Origin: CAYVRJ01 sp964453645 | Lineage (GTDB): Bacteria > Bacillota > Clostridia > Christensenellales > JAWKQI01 | Assembly (NCBI GenBank): GCA_964453645.1 | Contig: CAYVRJ010000005.1 | Coordinates: forward strand, 110,797 to 174,796 | Length of the DNA: 64,000 bases | Direction: 5' to 3' | Shown here: positions 31,274 to 40,116 of the stretch, piece by piece | Numbering within the stretch: position 1 is the first letter of the stretch | How the letters are laid out: each line of letters begins with the position of its first letter | Translations under genes and position numbers: made by a program | Notes under the pieces: model-generated | What the model saw: only the letters and a program-made list of their open reading frames with translations | What the model was told of the DNA's origin: nothing | Databases searched by the model: none

Positions 31274-33529
31274 TTACCTCGAAATACTCTCCACATAATT
31301 TGTAATGGCTTTTAAAAAGTTATACGCATCTGTACCCACCGCATAGTTGTTCACTAGGGTAGCCACGGCATACAAGCTGCGCTGGGCCACAGGGCCATAG
31401 ATGGTGAGGGTCTCGTTGTTCTTCTGTAAGATGATGTACGGCCTAAAGGAGAGATCGCTTGCATACTCCTCCTTGGGCAGGCCGGTGAGCACTGAGGTGA
31501 ACTGCACTCTGCCGTTTGCCGTTGCATAGACCGTGTCGTACACCGTGTTGCCGCTTATATAATAAGCCTTTCCTGGGTTTAACACCTTGGTTCCCCCGAT
31601 GACTAAGGGATACGTCTTGTTATCCGAAGTTTTCATGGAGACGGTGCCGTATTCCTTGAGTTTAAACCCGTTGTAACCGTTTGTCTTAAGGTTGTTCTTC
31701 ACACTCTCCCCAATTCCCGATATCACCCGCATGCCCGTTTTACCGGTGATGCGCACGGCAAATCCGTGATAGGTGAGTAAATCTTTAAATTCGGGCACGT
31801 AAACCGCACTGTATCCGCTGGGCAGATAGGTGAGCAGGTACACGTGCATGCCCGTGGGATAGAGGATATCCTTGAGGGTTTCGTGGGGGGTATAGGTATA
31901 GAGGGTGACCACCTTAGCCGAACCGTCTTTTAACTTAAAGCTTATGTTGTTGCCGCTATTTGTGATGTTCGCCGAGGGCACGTCCGCACCGTCTACGTTC
32001 ACGGTGTAGCTGTTGCCAAGGTTTTGGGGCAACGCCAACGTCACCGTGTAGTCGGTGGAGAACGTGGGTTGAGGGGTTAACGGTTCCTTTGCACCGATCT
32101 CACCGCTCTCGGTGATGGCCACGTTGGTGTAATAAAAGTTGATGATATCATTTACAGTTTTGCCATAGGCACTGGCCATTTGATGGGCACCCACCTGAGA
32201 CATGCCGATGGCGTGTCCGAACCGTGCGTGGAGCAGGGTGTAGGAGTCTGCGTTTTCAATCAGCCAATACTGGGACAAACTGCCGTTTGTGAAATAACCA
32301 TAGGGTTTACCCGTGGAGGGGCTGATGTATAAATCTTTGTAATAAATGTTGCCCACTTTACTTGCGCTGTTGGCAGAGACTTTTAAGTCGGTGAAATAAG
32401 TGGAACAAGTGCCTGCGGGGAATTTATAGGTGTTGTACGCTGCAACTTCCATGGTGAGATCGTTAATGGCCACTCCACCTAGCGCATTTTGACTCAGGGT
32501 TTTGTAGGGTGCAGCCGTACTGCCTCCGGGAACTCTTAAAAAGTCCACCCGCTCGCCGTAGGACTTGCTGTTAGCAGCGATGCTGTTTAACACGTACTCC
32601 CGGTCGTATGGGTCTTCGGTGAGTTTTTCAAAGGGATAACTGGCCGACCAGCGAATGGAGGATAGGCTGGTTTGTCCCCCGTTGGAGGCGCTGTAGGTAG
32701 CGTCGATGAGTAAGCCGTTGTAAGTGATCACCTGCCGTGCCGTTTGTTCGATGGCCGTATTTGCGTTGCTGGTGTTGTTGTACTTGCCCTTGTACACCTG
32801 GCTTTTGGTGGAATCCCAAATGTCGAAGATGGGATTGGAGGGGCGTATGCGGTATGCGGCATAGGTGCGGGCGGTGAGGGCTTGGGCTTTAATGGCCTCT
32901 ATGTGGAAGGAAGAGGGCATTTCGTTGGAAACCACCCCTTTTAAATAGTCTTCAATGTACAATCTGTTGATGCAAAACAGGGCGGAATAGTCGGATGAAT
33001 CGCTGTATTCCAAGGTTGCATTGTGCACAAACAGATCGCCCGGATAGTTGGTGCCCGGGGTACCCGAAATGGTAAAGTAGTTGGCGGAGCCGTTTTCGTG
33101 CTCCCGAAATTCTATGGGGTTACCCGAAACGATGGTTGTACTGCCCAGCCGAAGGTCCACGGCTGAACCTGTGCGCACCAGCGTATAGGCCGTAGCCGGC
33201 TGCATATTAAATTTTGCAACACCGTTTACATATGCGGTGTACTTGCCGTTAAATATGACAGTTTGAACGTCCCGTGCGGGGGAAGTGGCTGGGTTTGCAC
33301 CTAATGTGGACAGCATGACTCGGATGTAGGATTTTGCTGGGGTGGCACTCAAGGCCGTTCTGGGAGCTCTTGCGCTCCAGTCCAGCATGGGCATGTGCAT
33401 GTCCTCGGGTTCTACATCGGAGTTAAAGTAGGGTAATTCGGGATATGTTTCTGATTTGACAGCCAAGACAGGGATTGCTTGGGCGAATATCAAGACCACA
33501 ACAAAAAGTAAAATCAATATACGTTTCAT
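31274..33529 (-). CDS. SpoIID/LytB-domain protein
   Basis: 751 residues with a signal peptide (MKRILILLFVVVLIFAQAIPVLA). The SpoIID/LytB domain is clear: EDYLKGVVSNEMPSSFHIEAIKAQALTARTYA, TYSASNGGQTS and GHAIGMSQVGAHQMASAYGKTVNDIINFYY. SpoIID cleaves glycan strands during engulfment; LytB-type proteins modulate amidases. Much longer than SpoIID (about 340), with N- and C-terminal extensions of beta-rich sequence, so a vegetative wall or spore-coat role is equally possible. The lipoprotein gene begins 4 bp after its stop. GGAGG lies 9 bp before the ATG; the open frame upstream to 33604 is not used. Confidence 0.88.
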   Translation of the reverse strand: MKRILILLFVVVLIFAQAIPVLAVKSETYPELPYFNSDVEPEDMHMPMLDWSARAPRTALSATPAKSYIRVMLSTLGANPATSPARDVQTVIFNGKYTAYVNGVAKFNMQPATAYTLVRTGSAVDLRLGSTTIVSGNPIEFREHENGSANYFTISGTPGTNYPGDLFVHNATLEYSDSSDYSALFCINRLYIEDYLKGVVSNEMPSSFHIEAIKAQALTARTYAAYRIRPSNPIFDIWDSTKSQVYKGKYNNTSNANTAIEQTARQVITYNGLLIDATYSASNGGQTSLSSIRWSASYPFEKLTEDPYDREYVLNSIAANSKSYGERVDFLRVPGGSTAAPYKTLSQNALGGVAINDLTMEVAAYNTYKFPAGTCSTYFTDLKVSANSASKVGNIYYKDLYISPSTGKPYGYFTNGSLSQYWLIENADSYTLLHARFGHAIGMSQVGAHQMASAYGKTVNDIINFYYTNVAITESGEIGAKEPLTPQPTFSTDYTVTLALPQNLGNSYTVNVDGADVPSANITNSGNNISFKLKDGSAKVVTLYTYTPHETLKDILYPTGMHVYLLTYLPSGYSAVYVPEFKDLLTYHGFAVRITGKTGMRVISGIGESVKNNLKTNGYNGFKLKEYGTVSMKTSDNKTYPLVIGGTKVLNPGKAYYISGNTVYDTVYATANGRVQFTSVLTGLPKEEYASDLSFRPYIILQKNNETLTIYGPVAQRSLYAVATLVNNYAVGTDAYNFLKAITNYVESISR

Positions 33530-33551
33530 ATTTATATGCCTCCGTAACAAA

Positions 33552-33581
33552 ATTTTAGCATATTTGCAATTATAATTGCAA
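33552..33581 (-). promoter_or_regulatory. Promoter with an 18-bp perfect palindrome upstream of the SpoIID/LytB gene
   Basis: TTGCAATTATAATTGCAA at 33564-33581 is a perfect palindrome. On the minus strand its outer TTGCAA serves as a -35 box, with TAAAAT (33552-33557) 18 bp away. A dimeric regulator could bind here. Confidence 0.5.
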
Positions 33582-33658
33582 TATATCGAATATTTTGTTA
33601 ACAATTACTACATATAAATTTTCTAACAAAAAATCAAAATTTTGGTTTTTTGTATTTT

Positions 33659-33839
33659 AAGGGGGACTGCTCGTCCCCCTGTGACCCCCGAGGCAGGGAC
33701 TGAGTCCCTGCACCCCTTGTATGGGGGGTAATATAGCATTGTATTAGCAAACCGTGAGCTTTGCGATAAAAAGTTTTTAGGTTTCCAAAGGGTATTTTTT
33801 CAAAAATACCCTTTGGTGGGGTATGGGGCAACACCCCAA
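33659..33839 (-). repeat. R1 palindromic repeat, copy 5 (type II right end)
   Basis: Minus orientation. CCAAAGGGTATTTTTG...AATACCCTTTGG hairpin (33785-33816), GCAAAGCTCACGGTTTGC, GCAGGGACTCAGTCCCTGC and AAGGGGGACGAGCAGTCCCCCTT. It lies at the 3' end of the HEAT-methyltransferase gene and upstream of the SpoIID/LytB promoter. Confidence 0.85.
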
Positions 33840-33848
33840 GAAAACGAA

Positions 33849-35294
33849 TTAGTTCTTTTGAATAATAAACAAACTGGCATGTATGTTACCCGACGCAAAC
33901 ACCGCCTCGTCAATGGTCTTGAAATGCCCGTTAAACTTTAGCGTATCTCGGAGCAACACCTTGTCGTTGGTATAGAGAAACGCCCTGCCGTTGTTGTTGA
34001 GTAACTCAAACAACTTCTCCACAAACCCCTCGTATAAGTCCTTGTTCTGGGCGTGGGAAGAAACCCGATGCCCAAAGGGCATGTTGGAAATCACTTCGTC
34101 AAACCCCGACTTCTTCTCCATCTTTAAAATATCCGATTGTAAAAACTTTGCGTTCACCTTGGCAATAGCTGCATTCTCCCGGGCAAATGTCACCGCTTCC
34201 TTGGAAAAATCCACACCCAGCAGCGCTCCCGCAGGTTTCAGCTTTGCCCGCTCAATGAGCATAGTGCCTGTGCCGCAAAAGGCATCCAACACGTTTCCGT
34301 CTCGCTTGAGGTACGGGTAGGAGTAGCGCATAATGGCAGCAGCCGTGGTGGGATTGATGCTGGCGGGCAGGGCATTTTTGCGGTATTGGAACCGGGTGTC
34401 GAATGCTTGGGGAAGTTTCACAAAACTAAATACATCCTCCCCCTTCACCATGCATAAAATTTCAAAGGAATAGGCGGAAGGATTGTTTAAGTAGTGGGGC
34501 AGGGACTCCACAATTCCCGCCATGAGCTTGACGTGCTCTTCTTTGGAAATTTTGTCCCCAGCGATCTCCAACCGGTAGTTCAGCTGGGTCTTTTCATCAA
34601 AAATTCCTTTTAATCGGTTGAACAACTGCCGGGAGGAAAAAAACTTAGGAACCTCCGCAACACTACACCGCCCCAGGGAGATGAGTGCGTTCATAAAGGT
34701 TCGTATCTTCATCAGCTCCTTTAAGGAGGGCAGTTTCACGGTTAAACAATCTTCCAACTGCTTGTGCTGGTTGAAGGAATAACCCCGCTCTTCCAACTCT
34801 TCGGCAGTTAAATCGCTGTGTCCCCGTGCTGTGAGTAAAAAGAGTTGCTGATTTAATATATTTGGTTTTTCGGGTTTTGCTGTTTCAAAATTTTTAAGAG
34901 CTAAGGTGAGGGCACTTTGCTCCTCGCTGCGGTGTTTGTCCACCGTGGCCTTTGGCTGATAATTCTTTAAAAATTCGTGTGCTTCCTCCCCCTTGAGTTT
35001 ACCCAGGGTGAGCAGCATGGAGGGGATGACAAACTGGGTCTGCTCTTCCTTTATGGCTTGGATTAAGGTTTCCTGTGCGGGAAAACCGATGGCACCCAGC
35101 AGGATGGCAGCATTCTTTCGAGCCTTTGCATCTTCGGATTTGAGCGCACCTAGAATGTGCCGGTGCTCCTCTTCCATGGACACAATGTCCTTGCCGCACT
35201 TTTTCTTGGCCACGCTGAGCAGCTCTTTTAAACTCTCCCGACCGTTTTCGGGAATGCTCATATAGAGAGATTTTATATCGATTTCTTGGTTCAT
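33849..35294 (-). CDS. HEAT-repeat-fused RNA (guanine-N2?) methyltransferase
   Basis: 481 residues. Residues about 40-115 form HEAT-like repeats (ILGALKSEDAKARKNAAILLGAIG), the middle (150-300) resembles the substrate-binding region of THUMP-type enzymes, and the C-terminal Rossmann domain has SINPTTAAAIMRYS, DAFCGTGTMLIERA (337-350) and ISNMPFGHRV (402-411), the N-x-P-F-G variant used by RlmL/TrmN-like N2-guanine methyltransferases. The substrate is probably structured RNA; rRNA or tRNA cannot be separated. murG starts 4 bp before its end codon region, so the genes overlap (shared operon). Confidence 0.75.
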   Translation of the reverse strand: MNQEIDIKSLYMSIPENGRESLKELLSVAKKKCGKDIVSMEEEHRHILGALKSEDAKARKNAAILLGAIGFPAQETLIQAIKEEQTQFVIPSMLLTLGKLKGEEAHEFLKNYQPKATVDKHRSEEQSALTLALKNFETAKPEKPNILNQQLFLLTARGHSDLTAEELEERGYSFNQHKQLEDCLTVKLPSLKELMKIRTFMNALISLGRCSVAEVPKFFSSRQLFNRLKGIFDEKTQLNYRLEIAGDKISKEEHVKLMAGIVESLPHYLNNPSAYSFEILCMVKGEDVFSFVKLPQAFDTRFQYRKNALPASINPTTAAAIMRYSYPYLKRDGNVLDAFCGTGTMLIERAKLKPAGALLGVDFSKEAVTFARENAAIAKVNAKFLQSDILKMEKKSGFDEVISNMPFGHRVSSHAQNKDLYEGFVEKLFELLNNNGRAFLYTNDKVLLRDTLKFNGHFKTIDEAVFASGNIHASLFIIQKN

Positions 35295-36346
35295 TTGACG
35301 TACGCTCCGATTAATTCTGCAATATTCTTTGCCGCTTGGGATAAATCCAGTTCGCTCAGTTTGGCAGCAAACCCACTTCGGGCGGCGTAGAGGGAGAGGA
35401 GTTCGGGGTATAAGTTTTGAAGTTCCTCTTGGGGCAGCACCTTGGCATACCCCTTCTTTTCGCAGTACTTTGCATTGAGTATTTGATCCCCCCGGCTGGC
35501 AGACAAGGACAGGGGAACGAGCAGGGCGGGTTTCTTGAGGGCGAGTATTTCAAACACGGCGTTTGCCCCCGACCGGGACAACATCACATCGGTTGCCGCA
35601 AAGACGTGGGGTAATTCCTCGGACAAAAATTCAAACTGGCGGTATCCGCTCACATCCACCTTGGGGTTGATATTACCCGCACCCCGGATGTGGGCGATGT
35701 CGAACACTTCGGTGAGTTTTGAAAGCTCTCGCTCCACCGCTTCGTTAATGGCCACGGCACCCAAGCTGCCCCCCATAATGAGCAGCACACTCTTCTCACC
35801 CTTAAAACCAAGGAAGGACAACCCCTTGGCTTTGTCTCCCAAAAAGAGTTCCTGCCGCAGGGGAGTACCCGTATACACCCCCTTAGAACCCACGTGTTTG
35901 AGGGTATCTTCAAAGGAGACGCAAATTTTATCCGCTTTTTTCATGTTGAGTTTATTAGCAAGACCCGGGGTAAAATCGCTCTCGTGGAGGATGACGGGGA
36001 TGTTTAGGCTGTGAGCCGCATACACCACCGGCACGGTGACAAACCCACCCTTGGAGAACACCACGTCGGGTTTTATTTTTTTAAGAATCTTTTTTGCCTG
36101 AGAGTAACCCGCAAGGATGCGGAAGGGATCGGTGAAATTTTTTAAGGAAAAATATCTTCTCAGCTTGCCCGAAGAAATGGGGTAGTAGGGCACATCCGTC
36201 TTGCCGACGATGTCCTTTTCTATCCCGTTTTTAGAACCGATGTAGTGAATCTTCGCATTAAGCTTTGTCACATAGGGAAACAAAGCCAAGTTGGGGGTCA
36301 CGTGTCCCGCACTGCCCCCGCCCGTAAACACAACAGATTTAGGCAT
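35291..36346 (-). CDS. murG: MurG, UDP-GlcNAc:lipid I N-acetylglucosaminyltransferase
   Basis: Adds GlcNAc to lipid I on the inner membrane face to give lipid II. 351 residues with FTGGGSAGHVTPNLAL at the N-terminus, VVFSKGGFVTVP, VILHESDFTPGLAN, MGGSLGA and the C-terminal UDP-site region SRSGANAVFEILALKKPALLVPL. ATG 36346 has GGAG 6 bp upstream and overlaps the preceding gene by 8 bp. Unusually it lies outside a mur/fts cluster. Confidence 0.95.
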   Translation of the reverse strand: MPKSVVFTGGGSAGHVTPNLALFPYVTKLNAKIHYIGSKNGIEKDIVGKTDVPYYPISSGKLRRYFSLKNFTDPFRILAGYSQAKKILKKIKPDVVFSKGGFVTVPVVYAAHSLNIPVILHESDFTPGLANKLNMKKADKICVSFEDTLKHVGSKGVYTGTPLRQELFLGDKAKGLSFLGFKGEKSVLLIMGGSLGAVAINEAVERELSKLTEVFDIAHIRGAGNINPKVDVSGYRQFEFLSEELPHVFAATDVMLSRSGANAVFEILALKKPALLVPLSLSASRGDQILNAKYCEKKGYAKVLPQEELQNLYPELLSLYAARSGFAAKLSELDLSQAAKNIAELIGAYVK

Positions 36347-37475
36347 TCGACTCTCCTTTTTCCACAAAGGATTTAAATAATATTTGTGCGATGATATCGG
36401 CGCTGTCCTGCTCTGTGTGTTTCAGTTGGTTTTGGCTCAACTGTTTGAGCAGCCTTGCGTCGTTTTCGATGAGTTTCATGGTTTGAGCAAAGACTTCATC
36501 GATGCCGCAGCAGTGAAGCCCCAGGCCGTGGCGCTCCACGTATTCGCCGTTGCGCACTTCCTGGCCGGGCAGGGTTTCAAATACGATGATGGGCACGCCC
36601 AAGGTACACGCTTCGTAGATGACGTTGGGGCCACCCTTGCCCACCACGATATCCACATTGTTCATGTGTTCGTGCATGTTCTTAACATACCCAAAGGTCA
36701 CAATCCGGTTGTCATACTGATGTTCCGCAATAAAATTCTCTATGCGGGTTTTGGCATACGTATTCTTGCCCCCTTCCCCGGTGATAATTTCAATCTGCAA
36801 ATTGGTTTGTGCAAACAACTTGTGCAGCAGGGTATACAGGGGCTTGAGCCGGGGTTTTGGATAGTATATGAGCATTTTTAAGTTGTCTTGATCGATGGTT
36901 CGGTTGGTCGCATTGCGCTGTCTGCGAAACTCGTGGCGAATGGGAATGCCGCTGATATACTCTGTCTTTTGTTGGGCTTTTAATCCATACACTTTTAAAA
37001 GCTCCAGAGTTTCTTCGGAGGGATAAAAATACGTGTGGCACAGGGGGGAAAACCACACCTTGCCAAACTCGTCGATATCGGCCAACACCGACACCAAGGG
37101 GATATCCAAGCCGTTTTTGATGAGAAGCTGCTTGGCGGCGTGGTTGAACATGCCGTGCACAGTGAGGATCACGTCGGGGGAAAACTCCCGCACTTGGGCC
37201 AAAAACCGTTTCTTAATGGAAAGTTTTGTGGCTAAATTGGTTAAAAACACGTTGTGCTGGGCTAAGAAATAAAGTGCTCCCCAAATCTTCGGATTGAGTT
37301 TTATAATAAAATTGTAGAAACCTTCGGTTTTCAGGCCTATTTTACCCATCCACGAAAACCCGTTGACACTGATGGCCGTGATCTCTTCGTATTTTGAGAG
37401 GCTGTCTAAGATGGCAGCGTTGATACTTTTGTGGCCGTGTCCCGAGCGTTCGGAATATATGATCAGAACCTTCAT
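36339..37475 (-). CDS. GT28-family glycosyltransferase (MGDG synthase/UgtP-like)
   Basis: 378 residues with the galactolipid-synthase pattern: KVLIIYSERSGHGHKSINAAI at the start, SPDVILTVHGMFNH, and a UDP-binding C-terminal half with DIVVGKGGPNVIYEACTLGVPIIVFETLPGQE. Relatives glycosylate diacylglycerol to make membrane glycolipids or lipoteichoic-acid anchors; the sugar donor cannot be told. The ATG at 37475 has GGAAG upstream; one at 37487 is in frame. Operon with murG. Confidence 0.85.
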   Translation of the reverse strand: MKVLIIYSERSGHGHKSINAAILDSLSKYEEITAISVNGFSWMGKIGLKTEGFYNFIIKLNPKIWGALYFLAQHNVFLTNLATKLSIKKRFLAQVREFSPDVILTVHGMFNHAAKQLLIKNGLDIPLVSVLADIDEFGKVWFSPLCHTYFYPSEETLELLKVYGLKAQQKTEYISGIPIRHEFRRQRNATNRTIDQDNLKMLIYYPKPRLKPLYTLLHKLFAQTNLQIEIITGEGGKNTYAKTRIENFIAEHQYDNRIVTFGYVKNMHEHMNNVDIVVGKGGPNVIYEACTLGVPIIVFETLPGQEVRNGEYVERHGLGLHCCGIDEVFAQTMKLIENDARLLKQLSQNQLKHTEQDSADIIAQILFKSFVEKGESNA

Positions 37476-37519
37476 GTATTCTTCCATTTCTTTTCGACAA
37501 ATACTTTTTGTTAGGTACT

Positions 37520-37548
37520 ATATTATTGTAATACTTAAAAAAAGTCAA
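37520..37548 (-). promoter_or_regulatory. Promoter of the GT28-murG-methyltransferase operon
   Basis: Minus strand TTGACT (37543-37548) and TAATAT (37520-37525), spacing 17 bp. Confidence 0.6.
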
Positions 37549-37695
37549 ATACAAACTTTGTTTTTGAGGGAACGATACAAGATTTTGGCTTTCCACCACC
37601 GCCTATAACAAATTCTCCGTTCATTTTATGAATCATCGAATATGAATGGGTCTTCCAAGAGATAATAACATCAAAAATAAAACTTGGAGAAACAC

Positions 37696-37839
37696 ATGGA
37701 ATACAACAATTGTTCAAACTGCGGACTGGATTCACAGACAGTCAGAACCTGCAAAAACTGCAATGCCTATATGTGCAAAACATGCTACGAGGACAATCAG
37801 GGCCTTTGCACCGAGTGCAGCGACTACATGCTCTCATAA
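37696..37839 (+). CDS. 47-residue zinc-ribbon-like small protein
   Basis: MEYNNCSNCGLDSQT, then VRTCKNCNAYMCKTCYEDNQ and GLCTECSDYMLS. Eight of the nine Cys form four C-x2-C or C-x2-C-like pairs (C-SN-C, C-KN-C, C-KT-C, C-TE-C), enough for two zinc sites in a ribbon or B-box-like fold. GGAG sits 6 bp before the ATG and the stop lies 1 bp from the end of the convergent QueG-like gene. No family is recognised. Possible roles are nucleic-acid binding or protein contact; neither is shown. Confidence 0.75.
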   Translation: MEYNNCSNCGLDSQTVRTCKNCNAYMCKTCYEDNQGLCTECSDYMLS

Positions 37840-37840
37840 A

Positions 37841-38575
37841 TCATACACCTTGATTTTCAAGAATCATCCGAGCTTGCGCCTGAATGTAACCCGGTTTGGC
37901 TACGTTCTTGCCGCAAGTTCGTTTTATTTCTTCATGATATACCCCCAAGAGAACATCCTCTATGGGGTAACCCTTGGGTAATCTTTCCTCTTCTTCCTTA
38001 TTATTTAACGGGCACACCCTTTGGCACAGCTCACACCCAAACAGTTGATACACATGCTTTTGGATCTGTAGTGGAAGGTCGTGAAACAAGTGCTGCCGAA
38101 TGCACAGATTGTAATCGGTTTGCCCCCCTATGATGGCACCTGTGGGGCAAGCGGTTTGGCAAGCGCCGCAGTGGTGACACTCCACGGTTGAACTTTTCGC
38201 CTCCCCTTGCTCAAAGGAACGATTCGTTTCGATGATCTGAATGCACACCGTTGAGCCCAATGTTTCGTGGAAATACAGGGAGTTGTCCCCAATGAATCCT
38301 CCGGTTTTAAGGGCGATGGCCTTTGCATGTGTTTTGGTGTCGTGTTGCGCTTCTAAACCCAGTTCGTTTAACTGCTGACACAAAGCCTTGGCTGCAAAAT
38401 AGGCACTGTTGGAGGCAGGGTAATATTGGGAAACGTGTAGCATGCCCTTGGGCGCAGGAGCAGCAGGGGTGTATGCCTTAAACAGCACAATCTGATTGCC
38501 TGCAAAGCGGGTATCGTCTAGTTCAAGGGATTTTGCCATTTGTCGTATTGTTTCTATCATCGAATCACAACCCAT
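37841..38575 (-). CDS. Short QueG-like 4Fe-4S protein
   Basis: About 244 residues. It carries two ferredoxin-like cluster motifs, CHHCGACQTACPTGAI and CELCQRVCPLN, with a further Cys in YNLCIRQH, as in epoxyqueuosine reductase (QueG). The N-terminal half keeps KTGGFIGDNSLYFHETLGS, the region that in QueG contacts cobalamin, but the protein is roughly 100 residues shorter than QueG. It may reduce epoxyqueuosine in tRNA or be a paralogue with another substrate. Start is uncertain: ATG 38575 or 38560, with no good SD at either. Confidence 0.7.
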   Translation of the reverse strand: MGCDSMIETIRQMAKSLELDDTRFAGNQIVLFKAYTPAAPAPKGMLHVSQYYPASNSAYFAAKALCQQLNELGLEAQHDTKTHAKAIALKTGGFIGDNSLYFHETLGSTVCIQIIETNRSFEQGEAKSSTVECHHCGACQTACPTGAIIGGQTDYNLCIRQHLFHDLPLQIQKHVYQLFGCELCQRVCPLNNKEEEERLPKGYPIEDVLLGVYHEEIKRTCGKNVAKPGYIQAQARMILENQGV

Positions 38576-38611
38576 AAAAAACAAATTTTTCTATTCTTGC
38601 TAAATTCATAC

Positions 38612-38640
38612 TTGCACAAATGTAGCCATTCAATTATAAT
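38612..38640 (+). promoter_or_regulatory. Promoter of the 131-residue lipoprotein gene
   Basis: TTGCAC (38612-38617), 17-bp spacer, TATAAT (38635-38640), 26 bp before the start codon. Confidence 0.7.
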
Positions 38641-38666
38641 TATAATACAATATTCTGGGGGTAGCT

Positions 38667-39062
38667 ATGAACAAAAAGTTAACACAGTCCATCATCTTGG
38701 TATTGCTGGTCATTGTTGTCCTGTGCGGATGCGATAAAACCTACACGGTAAATACCCCGGTGGGTGAATTTGAAATGCAGAGCAATGTTGTGGAATCCTT
38801 TGGGGAATACCTGCCCAGTGCAGGCAGTGAATTTCTCCTCATATATATGAAGCCAACGGGAACAGATGTGTCTATCGACACCATGTCTGAATACTTCCGC
38901 CCCGGCGAAAATAAAAAAGGGCCCATTGCAGCCATTTCGGGCACAGAACACAACCTGAAATATTTGGCATACAGCTCGGACATTCCGCCCGTGTGCGTGC
39001 TCATCTATGAGATTGCGTCGGGCACAAAGAATGTGGAGCAGATATCACTCCGGCTGCCATAA
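38667..39062 (+). CDS. Small lipoprotein of unknown function
   Basis: 131 residues with a signal peptide and lipobox VVLCGC. The mature part (FEMQSNVVESFGEYLPSAGSEFLLIYMKPTGTDVSIDTMSEYF...) recalls one DUF4352-type immunoglobulin-like domain, as in the larger lipoprotein at 53793, but the match is weak. GGGGGT precedes the ATG. It stands alone ahead of pta. Confidence 0.7.
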   Translation: MNKKLTQSIILVLLVIVVLCGCDKTYTVNTPVGEFEMQSNVVESFGEYLPSAGSEFLLIYMKPTGTDVSIDTMSEYFRPGENKKGPIAAISGTEHNLKYLAYSSDIPPVCVLIYEIASGTKNVEQISLRLP

Positions 39063-39111
39063 TCATTAGTACACTAAATTTAAAATATCACGTTTGATAC
39101 GAAGGGAGAAC

Positions 39112-40104
39112 ATGACCATGTCGCTGATGGAATCCATCAAGAACAAAGCAAAAGAGAACAAGAAGCGCATCCTTCTGCCCGAGGGTGAAGAGGAGCGCAC
39201 CATTGCCGCTGCAAAGATTATTGCAAAAGAAGGCATTGCAGACGCTTATCTCATGGGAGATGAAGCAAAGATTAAGTCCATGGGGGGAGACATTCCCGGG
39301 GTGACGATTATCGACCCGAAAACCCATGCCAAAAAAGACGAATACATAAACATGTTCTTTGAACTGCGCAAATCCAAGGGAATCAGCATGGAAGATGCAA
39401 CAAAAACCCTTCTCGATACAAAGTACTTTGCATGTATGATGATTAAAGCTGGGGACGGAGACGGCATGGTTGCCGGTGCAATTTCCACAACAGCCGATAC
39501 CCTTCGCCCTGCCCTGCAAATCATAAAGACTTCTCCGGGTATTAAAATTGTTTCCAGTTGCTTCATTATGGAACTGCCAAACAAGGAATACGGGGATGAC
39601 GGCATTATGATCTTTGGGGATTGTGCCGTAAACATCAATCCAACCGCCGAAGAGCTTGCGGGTATTGCCATTTCTTCCGCACAGACGGGCAAAGCCTTGA
39701 CCGGAATGGATCCAAGGGTTGCCATGCTCTCTTTCTCCACCAAAGGCAGTGCCAAACACGAACTGGTGGACAAGGTGTCCCAAGCAACAGCTCTGGTAAA
39801 AGAACTTGCACCCACCCTCAACGTAGACGGTGAGTTGCAGGCAGATGCTGCCTTAGTTGAAGCTGTGGGCCAGTTAAAATCCCCCGGAAGCCCCGTTGCC
39901 GGCAAGGCAAACGTGCTCATCTTCCCCGATTTACAGGCTGGTAACATCGGCTACAAGCTGGTGCAGCGCTTGGCGGGTGCAGAGGCAATCGGCCCCATCT
40001 GCCAAGGCATTGCAAAACCCGTGAACGACTTGTCCAGAGGATGCAGCGTGGAAGATATCGTCTCCGTTGTTGCCATCACAGCTGTTCAGGCACAGCAGGC
40101 ATAA
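39112..40104 (+). CDS. pta: Phosphate acetyltransferase
   Basis: Converts acetyl-CoA and phosphate to acetyl phosphate in the cytosol. 330 residues, the short form without a P-loop domain: KKRILLPEGEEERTIAAA at the N-terminus, GDADGMVAGA-like stretch (GDGDGMVAGAIST), MLSFSTKGSAKHE and VLIFPDLQAGNIGYKLVQRLAGAEAIGPICQG. AGGGAG precedes the ATG at 39112; 39118 is also possible. ackA begins 12 bp downstream. Confidence 0.96.
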   Translation: MTMSLMESIKNKAKENKKRILLPEGEEERTIAAAKIIAKEGIADAYLMGDEAKIKSMGGDIPGVTIIDPKTHAKKDEYINMFFELRKSKGISMEDATKTLLDTKYFACMMIKAGDGDGMVAGAISTTADTLRPALQIIKTSPGIKIVSSCFIMELPNKEYGDDGIMIFGDCAVNINPTAEELAGIAISSAQTGKALTGMDPRVAMLSFSTKGSAKHELVDKVSQATALVKELAPTLNVDGELQADAALVEAVGQLKSPGSPVAGKANVLIFPDLQAGNIGYKLVQRLAGAEAIGPICQGIAKPVNDLSRGCSVEDIVSVVAITAVQAQQA

Positions 40105-40116
40105 GGAGAGAGTATC

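Noticed and set aside
30755..31315. 186-residue plus-strand ORF rich in Val and Gly
   Set aside because: It is the antisense of the Pro/Thr repeat lipoprotein, where low complexity keeps all frames open.
39088..39783. 231-residue minus-strand ORF
   Set aside because: Antisense of pta; composition and lack of SD point to a shadow.
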